Of a DNA stretch of 5,376 bases, positions 1 through 5,376 are shown one piece after another. A model generated the notes under the pieces. It had not been told where the DNA came from. It saw nothing but the letters and a program-made list of their open reading frames with translations, and did not search any database. The stretch is from Flavobacteriales bacterium (GTDB taxonomy: Bacteria; Bacteroidota; Bacteroidia; Flavobacteriales_D; Sanyastnellaceae): contig DQKQ01000264.1 of the NCBI GenBank assembly GCA_015660615.1, forward strand, positions 1 to 5,376, read 5' to 3'. Position numbers and translations under genes: made by a program. Numbering within the stretch: the first letter of the stretch is position 1; the number at the start of each line of letters is the position of its first letter.

Positions 1-179
1 ATTTGCGAAAAAATGTAAAGAATTCATTAATTGAATTATCTATTAAGATAATTCCTTCGGAAGATGGTGATGATGAACCTAAGACTTTTTTGACCGATAA
101 AGAAAGGTATATGGATATGGTTAAAAAGAATCCAAGTCTTGATGATTTGCGGAAAAGATTGGATTTGGATTTAGGCTAA
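1..179 (+). CDS. dnaX: 3' end of a DnaX-like gene (DNA polymerase III subunit gamma/tau), partial
   Basis: The reading frame is open from base 3 to the TAA at 177-179 and gives the last 58 residues of a protein whose start lies left of the window. The tail is charged and ends KKNPSLDDLRKRLDLDLG. A closing segment of the form KERYxxMxxKNPxLxxLRxxxDLDL is what I recall from the C-terminus of Bacteroidota DnaX, the clamp-loader ATPase subunit of the replicative polymerase. Only this family-specific tail is visible, with no ATPase motif, so the name rests on resemblance of a short segment. The gene is followed after 15 bases by hslR on the same strand. An unrelated protein with a similar acidic tail cannot be excluded. 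Confidence 0.6.
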   Translation, partial: LRKNVKNSLIELSIKIIPSEDGDDEPKTFLTDKERYMDMVKKNPSLDDLRKRLDLDLG

Positions 180-194
180 TTTAAACAAGTAATT

Positions 195-557
195 ATGCGA
201 GTTGATAAATTTTTATGGGCCATTAGGGTGATGAAAACCCGATCAAAAGTAGCCACACATTGCAAAGAAGGAAAGGTGAGTTTAGATGGTGATAAATTAA
301 AGCCTTCAAAAATCTTAAATATTGGAGATGTTGTAGTCGTGAGAAAGGGGGCGGTGTCATTTTCTTTCAAAGTTGTATCATTTCCTAAAAGTCGTGTAGG
401 TGCAGCTTTAGTTTCAGAATATGCAAAAGACATTACTCCTCAAGATCAGTTGGATAAACTTGAAATGATAAGGCTTTCAAATAGGGATAAGTCTAACGGT
501 GTAGGGCGTCCTACGAAGCGTGAGAGAAGAAGTTGGGATAAAGCTTTCGAGGAGTGA
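195..557 (+). CDS. hslR: Hsp15-family S4-domain RNA-binding protein
   Basis: The product is 120 residues, close to the usual 115-135 for the Hsp15 family. An S4 RNA-binding domain fills roughly residues 1-60: it opens with MRVDKFLWAIRVMKTRS, matching the family's RLDKWLWAARFYKTR start, and continues through the helix-loop-strand segment containing CKEGKVSLDGDKLKPSK (about 23-39). The tail carries the conserved basic motif GRPTKRERR at 104-112, equivalent to RRPDKKERR in Escherichia coli Hsp15. By family knowledge the protein binds stalled 50S subunits carrying nascent-chain tRNA and helps recycle them in the cytoplasm. The ATG at 195 places the S4 motif at the very N-terminus and no earlier start is available after the upstream stop. 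No Shine-Dalgarno sequence is evident, which is normal in Bacteroidota. The stop overlaps the next gene by one base. Confidence 0.93.
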   Translation: MRVDKFLWAIRVMKTRSKVATHCKEGKVSLDGDKLKPSKILNIGDVVVVRKGAVSFSFKVVSFPKSRVGAALVSEYAKDITPQDQLDKLEMIRLSNRDKSNGVGRPTKRERRSWDKAFEE

Positions 558-559
558 TG
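555..559 (+). promoter_or_regulatory. Stop/start overlap TGATG joining hslR and the GNAT gene
   Basis: The TGA of hslR (555-557) shares its A with the ATG of the acetyltransferase gene (557-559). The purine-rich sequence GAGGAG just upstream (about 549-554, inside the hslR end) could serve as a Shine-Dalgarno-like site, although it sits very close to the ATG. Such overlaps usually mean translation of the second gene depends on ribosomes finishing the first. Confidence 0.6.
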
Positions 560-1030
560 GTGGAGGTGAGAAGGGTAGATAGCGAGGTGTTGAGATGTGT
601 GAGGCATAAGGTGCTTTGGCCTCATTTAGCAAATTCTAAACAAGCTATTATTGATATAGATAATAGCAAAGGTGCCATTCATTTAGCTGCCTTTTACAAA
701 GGTGATGTTGTCGGAGTCGCTTCGTTGTTTAATCAAAAATGCGAGCGATTTCCACAGCTTTTTAGATCTTTAAAAGTGCGCAGATTGAGAGCTATGGGCG
801 TGCTTGATAATATGAGAGGGGGTGGAGTTGGAGCTTTAATTATTCAAAAGGCAATTGAGGAGATGAAGGGTGACGGTGTTGATGTTGTTTGGTGTGATTC
901 AAGGAAAGTTGCTTGGGGTTTTTATGAGATGCAGGGCTTTAAATTCGGATGTCAAATTAATGGTGAAGAATTAGAAGCATACCAAGTCCCGAATGTTGGC
1001 TTGCATAAAATCATGTTTAAGAGTTTGTAA
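557..1030 (+). CDS. GNAT-family N-acetyltransferase
   Basis: The product is 157 residues when started at ATG 557, a standard size for a single-domain GNAT enzyme, which transfers an acetyl group from acetyl-CoA to an amine. The acetyl-CoA loop is clear: RLRAMGV at 76-82 forms the central strand, followed by the R/Q-x-x-G-x-G/A pattern R87-G-G-G-V-G92 and a helix. The last motif, VAWGFYEMQGFKFG (118-131), is the typical GNAT C-terminal 'A..FYE..GF' segment. The substrate cannot be read from the sequence; a small-molecule amine is as likely as a protein. A GTG at 554 lies directly before the ATG and would add one residue; the ATG sharing its A with the upstream TGA (TGATG) is preferred and suggests translational coupling to hslR. 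Confidence 0.88.
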   Translation: MVEVRRVDSEVLRCVRHKVLWPHLANSKQAIIDIDNSKGAIHLAAFYKGDVVGVASLFNQKCERFPQLFRSLKVRRLRAMGVLDNMRGGGVGALIIQKAIEEMKGDGVDVVWCDSRKVAWGFYEMQGFKFGCQINGEELEAYQVPNVGLHKIMFKSL

Positions 1031-1073
1031 AAGGAAAAACAAGTGTATTTTTACGCCATTAATTTTTGAGACT
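1031..1073 (+). other. Short gap between the GNAT and aminotransferase genes
   Basis: This 43-base AT-rich gap is the longest non-coding stretch in the window. It has no inverted repeat suited to a terminator. A TAATTTTTG run (1060-1068) resembles the Bacteroidota -7 element TAnnTTTG but has one extra base and lies too close to the ATG at 1074 to act as its promoter with a normal leader. No convincing regulatory site is seen. Confidence 0.5.
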
Positions 1074-2273
1074 ATGCCGCAAATTTCAAATGTAGGTCTG
1101 GCTATGCCAAGCAGTCCGATTCGTAAGTTGATGCCATTTGCTAACGCTGCTAAAAAAGCAGGGAAAAGAGTTATTCATTTGAATATTGGCCAACCCGATG
1201 TGTCGTCTCCAGACGTTGCTGTAAGAGCTCTAAAGGATGATGCGAGAACTGTAATAGAATATAGCCCTAGCGAAGGTTATGAGTCTTACAGAGAGGCACT
1301 TTCTATATATTATAAGAATGCTAGTATTAATGTAGAGGTGGATGATTTAATTGTCACAACGGGCGGCTCTGAAGCTCTCATTTTCGGATTGCTTTCATGC
1401 ATGGATCCGGGAGATGAGATTATTATTCCAGAACCGTTTTATGCCAACTACAATGGTTTTGCTAAAATGGTAGGTGTAAACATTATTCCTGTAACGGCTT
1501 ATATAGATGATGGTTTTGCGCTCCCTCCAATTGAGGATTTTGAAGCAAAGATTACATCTAAAACGAAAGCTATATTAATTTGTAACCCGGGAAACCCCAC
1601 AGGGAAGGTTTATAATTCCGAAGCATTAGATGCACTCGCTAAACTTGTTCTCAAACACGATTTGTATATTTTATCAGACGAGGTATACAGAGAGTTTTGC
1701 TATGATGGATCCCAACCTAAATCAGTTTTAGAACTTGAGGGTCTAGCTCAGAATGCCATTATGATCGATTCTGTTTCTAAGCGATTCAGCATGTGTGGCG
1801 CTCGTGTGGGAGCTTTAGTAACTAAGAACGCTGCGTTGCGTGAGACAATAATGAAGTTTGCTATGGCTCGTTTATCTCCTCCTACTTTAGGTCAGATAGC
1901 TTCAGAAGCGGCCCTCAAAGCTCCAGCTTCATATTTCGAGGATGTTCGCTCTTGTTACGTTAAAAGGAGAGACGTTTTAGTAGAAGGTCTCAATAACATT
2001 CCAGGTGCTATGTGTCCTATGCCAGGTGGTGCTTTTTATGCTGTATGTAAACTCCCTATTGACAACAGTGATACATTCTGTCAGTGGATTCTAGAAAAAT
2101 TTGACCTAAATGGCGATACGGTTATGATGGCTCCTGCTTCAGGATTCTACTCAACAGAGGGAGCCGGGTATAATGAAGTTAGGATAGCCTATGTTTTAGA
2201 TTTACCACTCCTAGAGCGAGCTATTGTTTGTCTCAAAGCCGCTCTTGAACTTTACCCGGGTCGCACAACTTAG
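1074..2273 (+). CDS. Class I/II PLP-dependent aminotransferase, probably aspartate aminotransferase-like
   Basis: The product is 399 residues, the normal length for a fold-type I aminotransferase, a cytoplasmic homodimeric enzyme moving amino groups between amino acids and 2-oxo acids. Visible landmarks: NIGQPD at 37-42 (substrate loop), TTGGSEAL at 95-102 (PLP phosphate), NPGNPTG at 171-177 with N174, SDEVY at 201-205 (D202 pairs with the pyridine nitrogen, Y205 with the PLP oxygen), SVSKRFSMCGARVG at 233-246 with Schiff-base K236 and phosphate-binding R244, and R370 in EVRIAYV, the expected alpha-carboxylate arginine. The start at 1074 puts the usual N-terminus at residue 1; an in-frame ATG at 993 would add 27 atypical residues and overlap the GNAT gene by 38 bases. 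The exact substrate is uncertain: the common SMTGWR segment reads SMCGAR here. Close paralogues act on aspartate, aromatic amino acids or alanine. Confidence 0.9.
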   Translation: MPQISNVGLAMPSSPIRKLMPFANAAKKAGKRVIHLNIGQPDVSSPDVAVRALKDDARTVIEYSPSEGYESYREALSIYYKNASINVEVDDLIVTTGGSEALIFGLLSCMDPGDEIIIPEPFYANYNGFAKMVGVNIIPVTAYIDDGFALPPIEDFEAKITSKTKAILICNPGNPTGKVYNSEALDALAKLVLKHDLYILSDEVYREFCYDGSQPKSVLELEGLAQNAIMIDSVSKRFSMCGARVGALVTKNAALRETIMKFAMARLSPPTLGQIASEAALKAPASYFEDVRSCYVKRRDVLVEGLNNIPGAMCPMPGGAFYAVCKLPIDNSDTFCQWILEKFDLNGDTVMMAPASGFYSTEGAGYNEVRIAYVLDLPLLERAIVCLKAALELYPGRTT

Positions 2274-2279
2274 ATTGCA

Positions 2280-2363
2280 ATGAAATATCCCCTGAGTTTT
2301 AGATTGTTGTTTACTGCACTCCTTATCTCCTTTATAAATATAGAGTATAGTGGTTTTCATGCT
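2280..2363 (+). other. Signal peptide of the PNGase F-like protein
   Basis: The N-terminus has a short basic start (K2, R8), a hydrophobic core from about residue 9 to 19 (LLFTALLISFI) and a polar stretch ending near SGFHAQGD. Cleavage most likely follows A28, leaving Q29 as first residue, a common pattern in Bacteroidota secreted proteins. The -3 residue would be Phe, which is not ideal, so the exact site is uncertain by a few residues. No lipobox cysteine is present, so a lipoprotein is unlikely. Sec export to the periplasm is inferred. Confidence 0.75.
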
Positions 2364-5300
2364 CAAGGGGATACAACTTGGGTTTCAACTTATACCTGGG
2401 AAGCCCAAAATAACCCAGAGACAAACTACGATAGCCCAGGTAGAAGGTGGTTCCAATTCCCCGAGTCTGATAATGATGTTGAGTACAGAAAGGTGCTCAT
2501 GTATCATAAATTGAAGTGTTTCGATCAAGGGACTGCTGGAGGTGCAGGGTACGCTTGTGGAGAGTGGGATTACCTAACTTATAGTTATTTGTTTGATCAC
2601 ACAGGTGAGTTGGATTCAACCATGTACAACCATCCTTATTACAAGATTAACAACCAAGAATTCGAAACAGACACTTTAATTTTTAGTCCTGAAAATGGAG
2701 CTCCTCACGACACTTACAATACGGAGTATTCAAGAATTAACCTAGATATAGTAGGTGAGGTTACGACTACTATAAATTCTGAAACAGAGCAGGTTTCACA
2801 CTTAACTACTGCAACAAATGCAAGGCGATTAGCATTTACGATTACAGCACAAGAGTTGTCTACGATGGGAGTTGTGCCAGGTTTACCGATTAAAAGAATT
2901 AGCTGGAATGTGGAATCATTTCAATCTGATTTATTAACTTTAAGAGTCAGTCAAGGTGAAGGTGAGTGGCAGCAAGTTTATGCCTATACAGTTGAAATTA
3001 CTGATCTTCTAGAGTTAGACTTGGATGGTGATGAAATTATTTGGGACAGCGAATCTGATTTGCATTTTGATTTGTCACTAGACGGAGTTGATGGGGTGTC
3101 GTCTGATGCGGTTTCGTCCCCTAGTTTAGTGGAGGCTTTTGATGCAGATGGTGGCTATGTGAGATTTGATGGTTTAGATAAAATCTCAATTAACCCTGAT
3201 CTATTTACTGATTTAAATAACGAGGTTACTCTCGAGTGTCTTCTTAAAGGAGACGCAGATTATTTACCTGCAAACACAACAATTTTCGAAGCTGTTAATT
3301 TTTCAGGACAGCGCGAGATAAACGTACATATGCCATGGAGTAATTCTCGAATCTATTGGGATGCTGGGTACGATGGTGGCTATGACAGAATAGATAAAGC
3401 TGCATTAGAGAATGATTACGAAGGAGTTTGGGTTCATTGGGCGTTTGTGAAAAATGCTGCGACGGGTGTTATGAAGATGGTTAGAAACGGTGTGGTTTGG
3501 CATGAAGGAATGGATAAGGACAATTCTTTTGGAAACATAGCTAAAATGTTTCTGGGATCGGGGAACAATGATGTCTATAGCTATAGAGGTGATGTTGAAA
3601 ATTTTAGAATTTGGAGTACTGCTTTAGATGAGTCTACGATAAGTGAGTGGATGTTTAAGTCTGATACTGAAGGTCACCCATCTTCAGAGGACCTTATGGT
3701 TGATTTCGATTTTAACGGCGAAAATGGCACATCTGAAAATGTGAATGGAGATTATTTCGGAAATGCGGGGAGATATGATTTCACTGCTTCGGAATTGTTT
3801 TTAGATGGATATGTGCCAGGTGGAGAAGACGTAGGTTATAGACCTGCATTTGAGTTTATACAAGGAGCGGAAGAATCATTCGAAGCTTCAGCTGAGTATC
3901 TGACGGTTGAAACGATTAAGCTTATCCCTCCTGTAAGTCTAAGCTCATGGGAAGTACAGGGAAATGGTGTGGTGCTGCAAAACGTTGAATATGGTTGGCC
4001 AGCTGATCAGCTTGAAGTGGTGTATAACCAACTGGGGGATACCATTTCTGATTCAACTATTTCTGGCGAGATAATGGCAATTGTAAATTATCAACTTGAG
4101 TACTTTGGAGAATCTTTCGAGGTGGTTGATAGATATGAGTTAGGTAGATATATTACCCCTTATGGAATTAACCTGTCTTTGGGCGATGATGGGTGGACTT
4201 GGGTTTATGATGTGACTGATTATCTACCATTACTTAGAGATAGTGTGGAGTTAGAGTGTGGAAATTGGCAGGAGTTGTTAGATCTGAAATTCGCATTTAT
4301 TGAAGGGACTCCGCCGCGGGATGTTAAAAGAGTAGAGGCGTTTTGGAATGGGACTTATTATCTCAATACTTGGGATGATCATGTTATGAGTCACGAATAT
4401 TCTCCCGAACCAGGGGAAGAAATGTTCAGGCTAGTAACTAGGGCGAGTGGTCATGGGTTTGGTCAAGGAAATAACTGTGGCGAATTCTGTTATAATATTC
4501 ACAGTGTTTTAGTTGATTCGACAGCGATATGGAGCTGGGAGATCATGCAGGAGTGTGCAGATAACCCTTTGTACCCTCAAGGTGGTACATGGATTTATGA
4601 TAGGGCGGCTTGGTGTCCTGGCGCTCCAGTTGCTACACAGAGATTTGAGCTGACTCCGTATGTTAATGCTGCCGACAACTTTGATGTGGAGTATGATATT
4701 ACGCATGATCCATATGGTAATTACAGGATGGAAGGCCAAATCATTTCGTACTCATCTCCCAACATGTCACACGATGTAGAATTGATGGATATCCTGGCGC
4801 CTAGTAATAGAAAAACACTCTCAAGGTGGAATCCCGTATGTGAGGATCCAATAGTTGAGATTAGAAATAACGGGTATGAGCCACTGGTCTCTTGCACCTT
4901 TACCTATGGTGTTTCTGGAGAAGATCCATCAACGTACGTGTTCACACCTAATACTCCAATGGAGTTTTTAGAAACTAGAAGTGTGAGTCTTCCTTACGAT
5001 GCTCCGGTATATACAGTTGGAGATGACGAAGATTTACTTCAGTTTGATGTTTCAGTCGAGTTGTCAAATGGACTGGATGAAGAGGTTACGAATGGCTCTG
5101 CTCATAGTGCGTTCCGCCGACCTCCGACTTGGGCTTACAATGATCTGGATGATAACAGGATTATTGTTTGGGTTAAAACGAACAACGTTCCAAGTGAAAC
5201 TTCCATAGTATTGAATAATAGTGAAGGAGCAGTCGCTTGGACAAGGACATATTCAGAGGCAAATACAATTCACCGCGACACGATTGAGTTGAACGAAGGC

Positions 5301-5376
5301 TGCTATAGGTTTACGGTTAATGACTCGGGTGATGACGGGCTGAGTTTTTGGGCCAATAATGATGGAGGTGGATACG
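2280..5376 (+). CDS. Secreted PNGase F-like protein with inserted LamG domain, 3' end outside window
   Basis: The frame stays open for 1032 codons and runs off the window. Order: signal peptide (1 to about 28); first part of the PNGase F N-terminal jelly roll (about 32-105) with C80 and CGEWD at 93-97; about 500 inserted residues including a LamG domain (about 285-460); the rest of the N-terminal jelly roll from GRYITPYG (622-629) through DVTDY (644-648); the C-terminal jelly roll (about 690-840) with CGEFC at 733-737, C759 and DRAAWCPG at 774-781; then Ig-like or adhesive sequence. By alignment from memory with Elizabethkingia PNGase F, D97 matches Asp60, E735 Glu206, R775 Arg248, W778 Trp251, and C80/C93, C733/C737, C759/C779 match its three disulfides. 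PNGase F hydrolyses the glycan-asparagine amide bond. The Glu118 position appears to be G661, so activity is uncertain. It acts outside the cytoplasm. The start lies 6 bases after the aminotransferase stop, without a visible Shine-Dalgarno. Confidence 0.9.
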   Translation, partial: MKYPLSFRLLFTALLISFINIEYSGFHAQGDTTWVSTYTWEAQNNPETNYDSPGRRWFQFPESDNDVEYRKVLMYHKLKCFDQGTAGGAGYACGEWDYLTYSYLFDHTGELDSTMYNHPYYKINNQEFETDTLIFSPENGAPHDTYNTEYSRINLDIVGEVTTTINSETEQVSHLTTATNARRLAFTITAQELSTMGVVPGLPIKRISWNVESFQSDLLTLRVSQGEGEWQQVYAYTVEITDLLELDLDGDEIIWDSESDLHFDLSLDGVDGVSSDAVSSPSLVEAFDADGGYVRFDGLDKISINPDLFTDLNNEVTLECLLKGDADYLPANTTIFEAVNFSGQREINVHMPWSNSRIYWDAGYDGGYDRIDKAALENDYEGVWVHWAFVKNAATGVMKMVRNGVVWHEGMDKDNSFGNIAKMFLGSGNNDVYSYRGDVENFRIWSTALDESTISEWMFKSDTEGHPSSEDLMVDFDFNGENGTSENVNGDYFGNAGRYDFTASELFLDGYVPGGEDVGYRPAFEFIQGAEESFEASAEYLTVETIKLIPPVSLSSWEVQGNGVVLQNVEYGWPADQLEVVYNQLGDTISDSTISGEIMAIVNYQLEYFGESFEVVDRYELGRYITPYGINLSLGDDGWTWVYDVTDYLPLLRDSVELECGNWQELLDLKFAFIEGTPPRDVKRVEAFWNGTYYLNTWDDHVMSHEYSPEPGEEMFRLVTRASGHGFGQGNNCGEFCYNIHSVLVDSTAIWSWEIMQECADNPLYPQGGTWIYDRAAWCPGAPVATQRFELTPYVNAADNFDVEYDITHDPYGNYRMEGQIISYSSPNMSHDVELMDILAPSNRKTLSRWNPVCEDPIVEIRNNGYEPLVSCTFTYGVSGEDPSTYVFTPNTPMEFLETRSVSLPYDAPVYTVGDDEDLLQFDVSVELSNGLDEEVTNGSAHSAFRRPPTWAYNDLDDNRIIVWVKTNNVPSETSIVLNNSEGAVAWTRTYSEANTIHRDTIELNEGCYRFTVNDSGDDGLSFWANNDGGGY
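2375..2594 (+). other. PNGase F N-terminal jelly roll, first segment, with catalytic Asp
   Basis: Residues about 32-105 correspond to the opening of PNGase F. The strand YRKVLMYHKLKC (69-80) matches the position of KTIKMFIKNEC, and ACGEWDYLTY (92-101) matches TCDEWDRYAN. D97 is the equivalent of the essential Asp60, and C80/C93 match the Cys51-Cys56 disulfide, here with a longer loop containing GTAGGAG. The residue after the Asp is Tyr in place of Arg61. Boundaries are approximate; the match was made by eye from recalled PNGase F sequence. Confidence 0.82.
3132..3659 (+). other. LamG/concanavalin A-like domain inserted in the enzyme domain
   Basis: Residues about 285-460 show the LamG/pentraxin-like jelly-roll pattern: GGYVRFDGLDKISIN at the start (291-305), a strand pair around EVTLECLLKG, the typical middle motif VWVHWAFVKNAATG followed by MVRNGVVWHEG, and the closing YRGDVENFRIWSTALDESTI and SEWM. 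In this family such domains bind carbohydrates or serve as adhesive and spacing modules. Here the domain lies between two halves of the PNGase F N-terminal jelly roll, so it may help the enzyme engage glycan or glycoprotein substrates; that role is inferred. A short run DLMVDFDFNGENGT after the domain resembles the segment often found following LamG domains. Confidence 0.85.
4131..4799 (+). other. PNGase F second half: end of N-terminal and whole C-terminal jelly roll
   Basis: Residues 618-840 resume the PNGase F fold after the insertion. RYELGRYITPYG (618-629) matches WYEIGRFITPYW, YDVTDYLPLL (643-652) matches IDVTDFKSLL, and FAFIEGTPPRD ends the first domain where PNGase F has DFDIVYGTPDY. 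The second domain has SGHGFGQGNNCGEFC (with C733, E735, C737) matching the CAEWC segment that carries Glu206, then C759 and GTWIYDRAAWCPG with R775, W778 and C779 matching Arg248, Trp251 and Cys252. F736 replaces Trp207, and G661 lies where Glu118 is expected. Domain limits are approximate. Confidence 0.85.
4827..5376 (+). other. C-terminal Ig-like/adhesive region, cut by window edge
   Basis: From residue 850 the sequence changes to beta-rich segments outside the catalytic fold. The first, about 850-930, starts WNPVCEDPIVEIRNNGYEPL and resembles the CARDB/Ig-like modules often found near the C-terminus of secreted Bacteroidota proteins. A second, about 955-1032, runs from NRIIVWVKTNNVPSETSI to GCYRFTVNDSGDDGLSFW and fits a beta-sandwich module that often comes shortly before a type IX secretion sorting domain. 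Neither assignment has a catalytic signature. The protein continues beyond base 5376. Confidence 0.55.

Noticed and set aside
176..433. Reverse-strand open frame of 85 codons opposite hslR
   Set aside because: It lies wholly antisense to a confident S4-domain gene and its translation has no recognisable domain.
993..1073. Upstream ATG giving the aminotransferase 27 more residues
   Set aside because: The extra residues are Cys/Lys-rich and unlike the family N-terminus, and the extension would overlap the acetyltransferase gene by 38 bases.
2225..2233. TATTGTTTG as a Bacteroidota -7 promoter element for the large gene
   Set aside because: The spacing between TA and TTTG is three bases instead of two, and no matching -33 TTTG element is found at the right distance.
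4509..4739. Reverse-strand open frame of 76 codons
   Set aside because: It is antisense to the PNGase F C-terminal domain, whose frame carries conserved motifs here.
4999..5208. Forward open frame of 69 codons in another phase
   Set aside because: It overlaps the large CDS, which remains open and protein-like through this region; the alternative translation looks random.
2280..5376. Possible frameshift or in-frame stop in the large gene
   Set aside because: Reading every codon from 2280 to 5375 gave no stop, and known-family motifs occur in the same frame at both ends, so the gene is intact within the window.
1..5376. CRISPR arrays, tRNA or rRNA genes, insertion sequences, phage or defence genes
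   Set aside because: No direct repeat arrays, RNA gene signatures, transposase motifs or terminal inverted repeats were seen; nearly all of the window is accounted for by five genes.

Overview
The window looks like an ordinary stretch of a Bacteroidota chromosome, most likely a marine flavobacterium-like lineage. This rests on low GC by eye, start codons without clear Shine-Dalgarno sequences, a DnaX-like tail of Bacteroidota type, and a secreted PNGase F-related protein of a kind common in that phylum. The lineage is inferred. All five genes lie on the + strand and are packed tightly, so read-through transcription is plausible.

Layout. Bases 1-179 hold the 3' end of a gene that resembles dnaX (DNA polymerase III gamma/tau). 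Fifteen bases later comes hslR, encoding a small S4-domain RNA-binding protein of the Hsp15 family (195-557). Its stop overlaps the start of a GNAT-family N-acetyltransferase (557-1030). After a 43-base gap comes a class I/II PLP-dependent aminotransferase, probably aspartate aminotransferase-like (1074-2273). Six bases further on, a very large reading frame starts at 2280 and is still open at the window edge (1032 complete codons, no in-frame stop).

The large gene is the main point of interest. It encodes a signal-peptide-bearing protein whose catalytic module matches peptide-N-glycosidase F (PNGase F), the flavobacterial enzyme that removes N-glycans from asparagine. The Asp and one Glu of the active site, the Arg/Trp pair and all six disulfide cysteines have equivalents. 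The first jelly-roll domain, however, is split by about 500 residues that include a LamG/concanavalin A-like domain, and the position of a second catalytic glutamate (Glu118) seems to be glycine. The C-terminal part looks like Ig-like or adhesive modules. A type IX secretion sorting signal would be expected beyond the window, but it cannot be seen.

The first four genes are housekeeping or general metabolic functions with no evident functional link to the secreted protein. I see no RNA genes, CRISPR, insertion sequences, phage genes or convincing terminators. I found no undescribed multi-gene system. The most unusual item is the split, LamG-bearing PNGase F-like protein, and to my knowledge proteins of this general architecture occur in other Bacteroidota.
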